Positions 16,230 through 26,700 of a stretch of DNA of 27,611 bases are shown here, piece after piece (position 1 is the stretch's first letter; every line of letters starts with the position of its first letter). A program made the position numbers and the translations under genes. This DNA is from Spirogloea muscicola (taxonomy: Eukaryota; Streptophyta; Zygnematophyceae; Spirogloeales; Spirogloeaceae), in contig WELB01000006.1 of the NCBI GenBank assembly GCA_009602725.1, positions 254,256 to 281,866 on the forward strand, written 5' to 3'. Below the pieces are notes generated by a model, which was not told the DNA's origin, did not search any database, and saw only the letters and a program-made list of their open reading frames with translations.

Positions 16230-16547
16230 TCTTTCTCGCGAGCTGGCCCATCAGCTTTGTTGAGCTGGCACTTGGCAGCCCTCACTCGCTCTTACAGGAA
16301 GAAGAAGGTGGCGGCTGCTGATGTTCAGAGAGCGGCCTTTTACGTTTACGTTGCTGACTTCAACGCCGCTGGCTCGTGGGCTCAAGTCTATCGCATGAGA
16401 TTGTCTGTATCCCTTCAGCGGTCCATGGCCCACGCTCTGCATCTGCGTGCTGGCCGTGCTCTCACTGCGGCCTCCGGCATTTGTCAGGGGGATAATTTTC
16501 CGGCAGCTAGTCTGTCGGATCTGAGGCTTCTCACTCGTAACTACTGA
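16230..16547 (+). CDS. Possible unknown small protein or terminal exon (module copy 1)
   Basis: The frame is open from 16230 to the TGA at 16545-16547 and ends in FPAASLSDLRLLTRNY. The upstream part reads KKKVAAADVQRAAFYVYVAD and continues into a basic, leucine-containing stretch. I do not recognise the family. The reason to list it is that the last 17 codons have a diverged tandem copy at 16745-16795 (FPAASYSDLMLLTRGY, then TGA) in which most differences are synonymous. Another ATG-led frame at 16202 (MASEKNVLLVFLASWPISFV) resembles the leader of copy 2 but lies in a different frame, so an intron or frameshift may separate them. The true start is undetermined. Confidence 0.35.
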   Translation, partial: SFSRAGPSALLSWHLAALTRSYRKKKVAAADVQRAAFYVYVADFNAAGSWAQVYRMRLSVSLQRSMAHALHLRAGRALTAASGICQGDNFPAASLSDLRLLTRNY

Positions 16548-16990
16548 GTGAGTTCTGACATAGCATCTTCAGGCCCCTTTGTAGCTGCTACACGCTTGTA
16601 GGCCCCTCCAAACCTTTGTCAGTTCTCTTTGGGCTGGCTTTTCGCAGCCCTTGCCCCCATGGGGAGTGCCACTTCTTCTTCTACGTTAGCCCCTCTTCTC
16701 TATGGGCGCGCAATTTCTTCTTTGAAAACGAAAGCGCGGCCTCCTTTCCCGCAGCGAGCTACTCTGACCTGATGTTGCTCACTCGCGGGTACTGAGCTTC
16801 CCTAGAGTGTTGTCATGTTTGGTAGTGTAGTCCTTTCCCAGCACCACTATCTTCGGCTTCAGAGATTGTCCATTGTTTTTGGGCTGGCTTTGCCAGCCCT
16901 TCGTCTCCATGGGCGAGCACACTTTCTTCTTTCACGATAAGCCGCTTCGTCTCCTCGCAGCCTCCCCCAGTGGGCTTTAGGGTTTAGGGG
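16253..16990 (+). repeat. Diverged tandem module, period about 250 bp
   Basis: A leader resembling GGGCTGGCTTTT..CAGCCCTT..CCATGG occurs at 16631 and 16881, with weaker forms near 16253 and 16376. A conserved tail encoding FPAAS.SDL.LLTR.Y-stop occurs at 16497-16547 and 16745-16795. Tail-to-tail spacing is 248 bp and leader-to-leader spacing is 250 bp. In copy 2 one continuous frame (16559-16795) joins leader and tail. The third copy (from 16881) keeps the leader but is stopped early and loses the tail. The leader at 16881-16899 is also a perfect hairpin, GGGCTGGC-TTT-GCCAGCCC. The function is unknown. Confidence 0.65.
16976..16989 (+). repeat. Two plant-type telomere units
   Basis: TTTAGGGTTTAGGG occurs at the end of the degenerate third tandem module. 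Related but degenerate text (CTAAACCCC, TAAACCCTG and similar) fills 17599-17676 inside the first intron of the CPBP gene. This is the Arabidopsis-type telomere repeat, here interstitial. Confidence 0.7.
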
Positions 16991-17057
16991 CTGGCACCAC
17001 GCCTTTACCACCCAGGCAGGCGCTCCCCACAGCAGCAGCGGCAGGGAAGGAGGGGGC

Positions 17058-17071
17058 CTGCCACGTGGCAG
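17058..17071. promoter_or_regulatory. Palindromic G-box, CTGCCACGTGGCAG
   Basis: A perfect 14-bp palindrome centred on CACGTG lies 32 bp upstream of the proposed CPBP start codon at 17103. CACGTG is the core recognised by plant bZIP and bHLH factors. The position fits a promoter or leader element. Its activity is inferred, not shown. Confidence 0.45.
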
Positions 17072-17102
17072 CGCCTGACGAGATTGCCGCGCAGTCCGGC
17101 CC

Positions 17103-19054
17103 ATGCCGCTGCCCCGCCGCCTGCCGCCGCCGCCGCCGCCGCGCCGCCTGCGCCCNNNNNNNNNNNNNNNNNNNNNNNNNNNNNNNNNNNNNNNNNNNNN
17201 NNNNNNNNNNNNNNNNNNNNNNNNNNNNNNNNNNNNNNNNNNNNNNNNNNNNNNNNNNNNNNNNNNNNNNNNNNNNNNNNNNNNNNNNNNNNNNNNNNNN
17301 NNNNNNNNNNNNGGCGCTCCCCCGCCGCAGCCGGCCGACGAGGACGACGACAGCGCCGGCGGCGGCTGCCGGCCGCACAAGCTCGACTTCTCCCGCGACG
17401 GCGATGGCTATGGCGAGCCCGCCAGCAGCGGCGCAGCGGCGGCGCGCGGGCCGCGCCACGGAGCTCCGTTAGCGGATCGTAACGACGAGCCTGACGGCAG
17501 CTCGTCGTCTGGCAGCTTGACCTCCAGCCAGGACGCCACGGGAAACAGGTCTTCTGCCGGCTGCCTTCGTGGGTTTGCGCTAAAGAAATTACGGTGTAAG
17601 GTTTAGGAGGTCTAAACCCCAAGCCCTGAACCCTAGACACCTTCTAAACCTTATACCCCAAATCGTAAACCCTGAGTTATAATGTTAGTGGCAGGAGTTC
17701 GAGTCGCAGCAGTGTTGTCAGCGCAGCTTCAGAGGTGGTCAGTCGAGGTACCTATTCAATGCCGCACACCACTTGACAAGTTCAAATTACTGGAGATTAT
17801 ATTAAGTTTCATCGTCGTGATGGAGGTCAAGGCTAATGCTGACGGCTTAGTAGCAACACGAGCTCAATCACTGTGCTCCACTGGAAAGCTCCCGGAGGCC
17901 ACCTGAGCCTTGTTCTCTTGGTGCTCAGGGTGCTCGGGGGCTGGCTCGACCTCGGCCGCGGGGCATCGCTGTCGGCGGGAACGCCAGGGCTCCGGCCGCC
18001 GGAGCTCGACGACGACAGCGACCCGCCCGAGCCCTCCATGGCGACGTTGCTGCGACAGGTGGGTGCAACAACTAACAAATAGTCCACGTATCTACGACAG
18101 TCCAGGGATCTTGCACCTCCATCAGATGCTTTTGCAAGCACAGAGGGCCATGACAAGCGCAACATATGGGTTTGGAGACCTGAACTTGAGTCAGTATTTT
18201 GAGGGAATGCGTTCACAGGGTGTTTTATTGCGGTGGTATTTGGTCATGACACCTAACTCACTTGACACTGACGAGGCCCTATTGTGTGTCGTACATGTGG
18301 TCTGTCAGCGCCTGACTACGGCCTTCTACACGTGGCCTGCTCCCGAGTAAGCCGCCTGCTCTTCAGGCGCTCTACTTCTACTGTGGCATCTTGGTTGATG
18401 CTCCTGCTGATAGCTGAGGGCGCACAGTCATTGAACCCTGGACCCTAGACAATCCACACAGTCACTGGCTAGAACAGGTCCTCATTGCTGCTGATACGAG
18501 ATGACATGCCACTTTGAGCAGTAGTGCTGAGCCTACGAGCCCCCTGAAATGACTAACTGTGATTCAGACCCGACTATGCATGCAGGGATTGGTCCAAGAC
18601 TGTGCCCGTCGTCCTCATCTTTGCGGTGCTCGTTCTTCCTGTCGTCTACCACTCCCACCTCCTCGACCTCGGCAAGGTGTCCTTCTCGCGCGGCCTCTTC
18701 ATCAAGTCCTTCTTCGTGCCATGCCTATTGGAGGAGTCTGCGTTCCGCGTCCTCCCCAATCCCCACCCGCGCGAGCCCGTGTCAGCACTCCGCCGTGCTC
18801 TGTGGGGCATTGCATCAGTGGTGCTCTACGTCTCGTGGCATCCTCTCAACGCCTGGCTGCTGACGCCGATCATGCGGCCCATATTCTATGACCCCCACTT
18901 TCTTGTCGTCACCACCCTCCTCGGGCTCGCTTGTACTATACTATTTATCCGCACAGGGTCTGTCTGGCCGCCCGTCTTCCTGCACTGGGCCACAGTCACG
19001 GTCTGGCTGACGCTTGGTGGGAAAGCCCACTTGCCTGGTGTTGCTACCTCATAG
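17103..19054 (+). CDS. CPBP-family glutamic-type intramembrane protease
   Basis: Proposed exons: 17103-17548 (containing the gap at 17156-17312), 17929-18058, 18309-18346, 18586-19054 (stop TAG). They sum to 1083 nt counting the gap as given, about 360 aa. Splice phases 2, 0 and 2 all match, including across the 38-nt micro-exon with its GTAAGC donor. The N-terminal half is Pro/Ala-rich then acidic (PADEDDDSAGGG, PPELDDDSDPPEPS) and may include a transit peptide. The C-terminal domain is membrane-embedded and carries the CPBP motifs: LLEESAFR (glutamates about 254/255, Arg 259), YVSWHPLNA (His about 290) and PPVFLHWATV (His about 338). The domain most resembles the short HPLNA-type CPBP proteins of cyanobacteria and other bacteria. 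Known relatives process prenylated or other membrane proteins, and the substrate here is unknown. The last exon is secure. The first is uncertain because of the gap. Confidence 0.8.
17156..17312. other. Assembly gap (157 N)
   Basis: All 157 bases are undetermined. The gap sits in extremely GC-rich sequence directly after a (CCG)n run and falls within the proposed first exon of the CPBP gene. Its true length is probably not known. The frame happens to continue across it as written. Confidence 1.
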
Positions 19055-19244
19055 CGGAGCCTGTGTCCATACCAAACATGTGTATTTTGCCTTCTCAGAG
19101 GGTGCTATACCTTCCACAAATTTGCTTAGGTAGGGTAGAAGTTCACCATTAAGTCAGCTTTCTAGAAGTGAAAATAACAGTGAAGCTTTGCTCAGTTGCA
19201 ACATTCTCAGTATTTATTGTCATAGTTGACACTCTAGAGTCCCT

Positions 19245-19640
19245 GTGAAGAGATGCATATGCAGAACTACTTGCCGTTGTTTATTAGCCCCTTCAAGGCA
19301 TGCAGGTGAGGATCTATGTCAACCAGTGTGCATCTTTTTGCAACTAGTGATAGATAAATAGATTGGTGAACAGATGGATAGATATATGCTGATCATGTAG
19401 TTAAGTGTACCAAGGCAAGCGACAGACTTTATGCATAGCTGTCAGATCGGCTGTGCATCTAACATGAAGCTCTGCCCAACTTTTAAGTTTCCGTTTGTCA
19501 GCCATCACACTGGACGATAACAGGACATTGTGAAGAGGTGCTTGTGCAGAGCACTTGCTCTCACCAATGTAGCCCCTTAAGGACATGCAGGTGTCATTTG
19601 TGACGATAAATGCCAGCCATTGTGCACGTTGTGCAACTTA
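19245..19640. repeat. Imperfect direct repeat, two copies of about 105 bp
   Basis: Copies at 19245-19346 and 19530-19640 align throughout. Both begin GTGAAGAG.TGC, continue through ACTTGC, TAGCCCCTT, ATGCAGGTG and CCA..GTGCA, and end in TGCAACT. They start 285 bp apart. They are non-coding and may be remnants of a small mobile element or of an unequal duplication. Confidence 0.7.
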
Positions 19641-19652
19641 CGCGTGAGCGCA

Positions 19653-19684
19653 TGCAGGTGTCAGCGAAGCAACTGACACCTGCA
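19653..19684. repeat. Perfect 12-bp inverted repeat with 8-base loop
   Basis: TGCAGGTGTCAG at 19653-19664 pairs exactly with CTGACACCTGCA at 19673-19684 around the loop CGAAGCAA. It follows the second copy of the direct repeat by about 13 bases and its outer arm repeats the ATGCAGGTGTC text found there. It could form a stable hairpin in DNA or in the 3' end of the CPBP transcript. The function is unknown. Confidence 0.85.
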
Positions 19685-20720
19685 GGATCAGGTTTCCTAA
19701 ACAATGTTTGCAGAGGACATGCGTCACACCCCCAGGTTGCCGGGCTTTCACTTCCGAAGACCTAGCAGAAAGACCCAACTGATATAAGTAGCATCACTAC
19801 ATTGTTCAGAGCAGCTATGTCTAGGAATTGGCCTTGGAGAAGACAAAAGGCTCGTCATTTGCAAGAGGATGGATATGACTATATCATAGGATGTGCAGAG
19901 CAATGGCTTTGCGATTGACGTGGTAAGCGAAGGCTAATGCTTTGTGATGAGATACTCATTTGCTCATAACACCTCACACTAGCGAAGTCCTGTTGTTATG
20001 GACGCTGTTCTGCTGCTTTGGACTCAAGTCCACGAATAATTTAACATTCTGAAAGACCGTGATTGGTAAATGTGACATTCTAATTTTTTAAAAAACAGCA
20101 TACTCAACCTTTGATCAGCTTCGCGGCTGTCCATTCAGCCAGTCAGTGAAACTCATCCAAAAAGGTAATTGCAGGCTCTCCTGGTGCGTCACTCACCATC
20201 AGATGCATACGTCCTGGCCCCTTCAGCAATCTACGGTCATCACCGTGCATACGCTGGTCATGAGGCCAGGTGCATCTGGCTGTCAGTGGGAAGTCACTAT
20301 CTCTAGGTCCAGTATGTCAGGACAATGCTCCTGACCCGTGGCTAATGAACCTGCGTATGCAGTCCCGCTGTGGCTAATCGGCGAGGTGCCCATTGCAGCC
20401 CCAACGCAGCCCTGATCCTACTTGATCGTCCTTCATCCGAGCTGACAAGGAACTCTACTCAAGGGCTCCACCCAAAAAACCTTGGTCGCTGTCAAAATTT
20501 AGCCACCAAGAGGGCAGCTGCAGGCGCTCACTGCAGTGTGAGCTCCACACTAGGAGCTGAGTTCTATGTAACACACTGTTGCTTCGAAGTAGAGGCTGCT
20601 GTGTGGCATGACAAGACGTGGCTAGCCGCGAATGGTGCAACCATCCTGCGCGCATGATCCATCCAAATCATCGTCAGAAGTTGCAGGTACTCTGATGCAC
20701 AGACACCTTAAACTCGCCAT

Positions 20721-23700
20721 CTACCATGCACACTGCAGACATGCTACCGCCTTGGAGCTGGACTGCTGCGCTACCGGCACTTGCAAGTTGCAAGTTGCTG
20801 CTATCATGAGCAATTTGCAGGAGAATGATGACAACTGGTGGCTAAAAAGTGTCACTCTTCTGCAGCGCAGATGCATCTCCAATACTTGAGCATCGTGCTG
20901 GAGGGTGGCTGGGGTGCGACGAACCTCAGAGCAATTTACAATCCCAAACTCTAGGCCATCCACGAGCGCACGAAAGCTTGCCTCCACAATGGACGTGTGT
21001 GCCCCCACCTGGCATACAAGGTGAGACTTGCTTGCATTATCATCTACGCATGTATGCATGCAAATCAGCTTGGCAGAGGCCCTCATCGGAAGACAAAGTA
21101 GTCAGACAGAAAATGCTGCTACAGCAAGAGGCACTCTCAACTGCAAGAAATCTACATCACTAGGATAATCCTCCTGGATTCCAACAGCCGACATAGGAGG
21201 TCTCACGAATTATAGTAACAAGACCTACAGCACATGCCAGAATATGCATGGGACCTGCATAAGCATCACATAGTTGCATACTGAAGCCTCAGAAGGTGAT
21301 AGCGGACAGCTAGTGGAGTCAAAGGACATGGCTTTACCGTGGTCCACTTGGTGCCTCGGGAGTCCCGAAAGTCAATCGTCACGCGCGTGGTAGACATGGT
21401 GCCCTTGCGCCTTTCTGAAGGCTCCAGCAGCCGCACCCTGAAGTCTGCCAGCTCCACACCCTTGAGCTGGGGATAATGCCTCTCCAAAGCACTCCTGCAA
21501 CGAAAGCAACTTCAGTCCTGCCAATGGTTGCGTGACAATACGGGCATAGTCAAAGCTGCAAGATACATCCCTGTAGGTTGGCTAAGAACATAAAGACAAG
21601 CTAGAGATATTGCAGGCACAAATCTCATGCGGCTGAACCTCCACCTCAGTGCGTGACTGAGCGCATCCACGGGCCCATTTCCCTCAGCAGCGGTCATCTG
21701 GAGGCAAGTAGCAAAAGTAGCAAGTCAAGAGTCCATGAGTATATCACAATCATCAGTACAGGGAGAACAGCAAACATTAGCAGAGGTTGTCTGCACCCCT
21801 TGCAAAGAGAGGCCATCAAAGCAGAGACCTGTGACAAGACCATATTACAGACAAGCAGGCTACGTGGCAGAACTCTGTAAGACCCACTTTTCTTGTTTGA
21901 ACTCACCAATGATCAGCTATCTGATCTAACCCTGCTCTTACAGCTGTCTTTGAGCAGAAACCTGATGCATCAATGATCCACTTGCTTTGCATTGAATTGT
22001 CTTGAGAGTGACATACCTGGTACTCGCCATCCACCCGGAGCTTTACAATGGCCTGATTGATGTGGCTGCTGTGCCAATCCATGCAGTGGCCTCGTCCTCC
22101 CTCCTCACCATCCTCTGGCTCCCTCTCATAGTCTCCACGATTGCTTGAAATCACTGAGAATTCTTCTACTCGAAATCTGCAAAAATCAAACAATCCAGGC
22201 TCAGTGCATGCAAAGTATACGCTTTCAGAGTTCGCATAGACTGGACGCCAGAGCAGGTATTTTATTGCCAACTGTATTTTCATTTGACGAAGCTTACATG
22301 GGACAAAGTGAACTTGAAATATGCTCGTGTGCAATGATGTGATAGAAGAGATCAGATTTAATGGAGCCAACAGATTTGAACCGTGAATTTACTACGTGAA
22401 AAGCATGCAATCTACCAATAGAACCACAACCCAGCATTGATTCACAATCTAACCACGAAGTTGACATGCAGGTGCTCGAGATCAGGTGAACCAATTCAGC
22501 ATTGAAAACCGAAGTCCCAGTGTTGATAGCTGGTGATATTGATATCAGGGCAACTGTGGCTTACGGCTGCTTGTAACCTTGGCCCCTTCACACGATGAGT
22601 ATATCAACTGAAGCTGACGCATTCTCAAAAGCACAGCCCTGAATCCGAGAAAGAACTTGCTCAGATGTCAAGCCCCACACTCTTCAACAATGTGTTCAAC
22701 TTCTTTGCACCTCACTGTATAATTGTCAAGTGGCTTGCTTTGTAAAGTGTACGAGAATAGCTACATGGAGATGCCTAGCCTGAGAATCTTTGACTGAGGG
22801 GGTAATCTGTCTTACTTCGCTCTCCATTTCCTTGATCCGGGCAAGCACGCTTCCAGCCACATCCCTGTCCAGTTCCAGGCCTGCCCTCTCAGCCTGACAA
22901 TGTAGCGGCACTTATCAGAACACATATTGTTCGCCAAACAGAGCTCAGCTCTGCACGACTGTGACTTTACAATCCCCGAATTCTTGATCTGCTGGATGGA
23001 CCCCTATCATGACCTAGAAGCACAGTTCATCATCCATGCCATGCACACAAGCAATCATGTTGTACCAATATTCTGAGTTGACTACATTATTTGTAACTTT
23101 GTAGTAGAGGAGGAGAAGGTTGACCGGGAGCTTAGGCATGACATGTCACACTAACCTTATCAAGAATATTGCCACGGCCAGAGAGCTCTGAGACTACTGA
23201 TCGCATCTCATTGCCCACCAATGAGGGCTCCATATGATTGTAGCTTTCTGGCATCTGCAAACAGCACAGTCCATGCCAGCTTGTGGGATGGCTTCCAGTT
23301 GGACTTAGTGCAGGTTGGACTGATCAATGTGAGAACAATTTGTGTGCGACTTACCAGGATTTAACACCAAGGAACAATGGGCAGATGCTTAATTTCTTCA
23401 AGTGCAACTCATTGAAGTATCAGGATGTGAAGCCTTACTACATGCTCAAGTGCAAGCAGTACTTCAGATAGGCACCCTGACTGCAAAGGCTATGAGCTCT
23501 GCACTTGAAAGAAAGACAACAATCACGCACATCATTCCAGAAAATGCTGACCTTGCGAAGAGCCGACACATGCATGCCACCCTTGTGGGCGAATGCCGAC
23601 GAGCCAACAAATGGCTGCTGTGGCGGCAGAGGCTGGCAGGCAAGCTCGGCTACCGCTGCAGCAATACCTGTCAATCTGCACAGCGACTGGGGCGCGATGC

Positions 23701-26700
23701 AGCGAAAGCCCATCTTCACCTGCAAGGTGCCAATCAAGCTTACCTGCATGGAAAGCGACAATATGAGAGGCCCTTTAAGTCATGGCAACACAAAGGATGC
23801 ATGTGCCTCGAGTCAACAAGCACACGGCTGACAGGAGGCACACGGTTGAAGGTTGCTTGTAAGTTGATCAACTGTTACGCTATCAGGTCTGCTCCAGCGC
23901 ATCTTACAAGAGGGGAGCAGCCCCCTGCTACCCCTTCCCCCCACGGTCAAGCAAGATGCATGCAAGTAAGTGCGTGACACAGGCACCAGACAGGTAGCAG
24001 CTGACCAGGTTGGCATTTCCCGTCCGTTCGCCATAGCCATTGATGCAGCCCTGGACGAGAGTCGCCCCAGCCCGGACTGCCGCAAGGCTGTTAGCAACGG
24101 CCATCTCACAGTCGTTATGGGTGTGAATGCCAATCCGTACTTGTGGCCAGCTCGCAACTGCTGCCACCGCTGCCTTTGTCACCTCCTGCAGAGTGAGTAC
24201 AACCCAAGAACACAATGGACAAGGTCTGCTTTAATTGTCTCCAACATATGTGGTTGGCAGGTGACCATGCCGATTCTAATCCTTAATGTTGATAGCCTGA
24301 TGAATTCAAGAAGGCATTGAGGATGACTTGTGTGGGCTGACACAGACCTCTATGGACCAAGGCATGGATCCTCCATTTGTGTCACAAAGAACCAGGACGT
24401 CAGCGCCAGCTTTGGCTGCCTCCTCAAGGCACCTCAATGCATACTTCCTGCACAAGCAATGCAAGCAAGCTGTAGCACTCAGATGATCTGTAGCTGCAGA
24501 CACATCTACCATCTACACCCTACTATTCAAATTTTGGAGTCTGAGAACCACAACTCCAGCTGATCCCTAGCTGCATGCACACCCAATGTCTCCGACTGCT
24601 ATGAGAATTACATTTGCAAAGACACTAGGAGGTCAAAGTGCTGAGCTTGCTGTACTCTACTCGTGCGAACTACAGCCATGAAGATGGACAACAAGCTGAC
24701 CTGTTTGCAGCAAAGCCATCAAAGAAATGCTCTGCATCAAGCATGACCTCCTTCCCTCTGACCTGAATCAGCACACAGCGAAACTGATTAACACAATTGT
24801 TAGGGTCTGCAGGTCTAACTGTAGCTGCTTGATGTACCTCAACAAATTGCAAGACTGCAAGATTGCAATATTGCAAGTAGAGTTGTACGAAGAGAAAATG
24901 GACAAGTAGTCCTTAATTCACTCGGCAGGTGGAGCGAATTTGTCGCCACCTTGAAGTATGATATACTTTCTGCGATCATGCACAAATTCTCCTCTAAGGT
25001 CGTCTCAAGCACCCTCTCCACTTGCTCATCCCAAGCCTGTGATGAGGAAGCAACATTTACCCAGATGTAAGGTTTCTCCAACGCCCAACTTCTGCACATG
25101 AGGAAAGGTAACAGCAGCATGCTCACATTGTAGTATTCTTGCTACCACATCATAGGCCTAGGCCGGTGCTTGACTGGGACTGAAGGTTTGACCATATAGT
25201 GGGAGTAGGAGGTAGACAGGAGGGGCTAGCGTCCAGGAGGCAAATCAATCAGGGTTTAGGGCTCCCTTCTAAGGATCAAAGCAGATAACTACGAATTGGG
25301 TTGGGGGCAACACAGCCAAAGATATGGAGGTGCAATGTACTCCAACCTTTGCCACTAAGGTCACCACATCTGCCTCACTTGCTAGCAGTGCCTGGATGTT
25401 TGCATCCTGCCACAAGCACCGCCACACCAAGTTGCACTGTGAAGAGAAGTACCACCTTGAGTAATGACAATAATCATGTTGGAGAGGCAACCTTCAACTC
25501 AGTGCTTACAAAACGCACCCACCTTTTCGCAAGACGACATCTTCCGCCTGGTGGATCCAAAGGCTGCTAGCTTGATGGGGCTCCGATGGAGTGGCCCTGA
25601 GTTTCTGGGGGAAATCCTCCTGACTTCATCCCATCGTGCAAAGAACTCTGCATCCTTGGGGTTTGAGCTAGGCCAGCCACCCTCGATGTACTCAACACCT
25701 GGGCCACAATGCGTTCTAGAACAAGTTGTATAACAAGACATACCCTGAACTCAGAACACAGGAATTGCAGTTTTTGCTTTAAATTGCCTTCCAGATCTTG
25801 GCTCCTTGCCGAGTCCAGTTCAATCAACATTTCAGTATGCGCACAGGCCATCCAGAACGTCTTACCAAAGTCTGAGAGCAAGGCTGCAACCTTCAGTTTG
25901 TCTTCCACGGACATCGATATGCCAACCATCTGGTGTGATCAATCACCCAAACTTGAAGGCTGTCAGCTCCAGCTTCTGTTGCCAATGGGATAGAGATCCC
26001 TGTCTGTGCCAATGTATCATACAGTGGAGGTGCAGCTTTGTTGAGTATAGGTGAGGATTGCCAAAAGCACCTTGAAGCAGCCCTGCAGAGAAAGCTCTTA
26101 GAAAGCTCTAAATCTGTACCTGGGAGCCATCGCGCAGGGTCGTGTCATATATTGATACGTAACGATCAGTCGCAGGGCCAGCTTCCTCGGCTGCACCGAC
26201 CTGTCAAAAGGCTGGTGGCTCAGAGTCAGCAGCACCAAGTTATGCTACTTCAATGTGAATTTGCTTCACAATACAGACATGAAGATGCCTATCGACGTAC
26301 CAATCTTGCCACCTCTACAGTGTCTGCATAGATAGCCTGTGCGTTCGTCCGCCTCCGGGTCCGTCTCTTAAGCACGCTCTTGTGAATAGCTGGCAAGAGC
26401 TTCGATGCCGGATGCCAACATGCAAAGCTGCAGACGAAGCAGCAGTCCTCATCAGCTGCAAATCGTCACAGTAATAAGAGCATAACACGTCTTCCTCCTG
26501 TCACTGGGTAGGTGCGCAAACTCTGTCCCTCTGCAAAGGATGCACACGCTCGACAACGAGCTACAGTGCTGCCACTGACTGTCAGACAGCGCCACTCAGA
26601 GACAGCTAATGGCAGACTTGACCGACAGTACTGCTCTAGACTGGCTGTACTGCCTGGCTGGTCGTTGTGGCTATCAATCACGATATCAGAGAATGGGGCC

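Larger units (their letters stand above)
14112..17102. other. GC-rich spacer between divergent genes
   Basis: About 3 kb separates the GapA start from the first possible ATG of the CPBP protease gene. It contains a (GGC)12 run, a GC-rich block to about 14640 with a weak 70-bp direct repeat (AAATCCGTGG at 14307 and 14376), an unremarkable stretch at 14640-15950, a tandem module at about 16250-16990 and two telomere-type units at 16976-16989. No conserved protein was recognised. A single undetermined base lies at 14125. Promoters for both flanking genes should be here. Confidence 0.6.
19055..20720. other. Convergent intergenic region with repeats
   Basis: About 1.67 kb separates the CPBP stop from the last open codon of the citramalate synthase. 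It must carry both 3' ends, and possibly the real last exon of the latter gene. It contains an imperfect direct repeat and a 12-bp perfect inverted repeat, listed separately. I found no conserved coding sequence. Confidence 0.65.

Noticed and set aside
17005-17640. Several long frames reading through the N gap on both strands
   Set aside because: Their length comes from undetermined bases and GC-rich sequence. Only the 17103 frame connects by splice phase to a conserved protein.
22588-22590. TGA as a reassigned sense codon in this genome
   Set aside because: The arabinofuranosidase gene ends with TGA at 4200-4202 at the expected C-terminus, so TGA still acts as a stop here.
25050-25092. Possible extra CimA exon reading [10 protein letters not shown]
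   Set aside because: The exon starting at 25036 ([10 protein letters not shown]) joins exon 25406-25347 (VVTLVAK) directly and reproduces the family order. The extra segment would insert unrelated sequence into the conserved GKSWD-like site.
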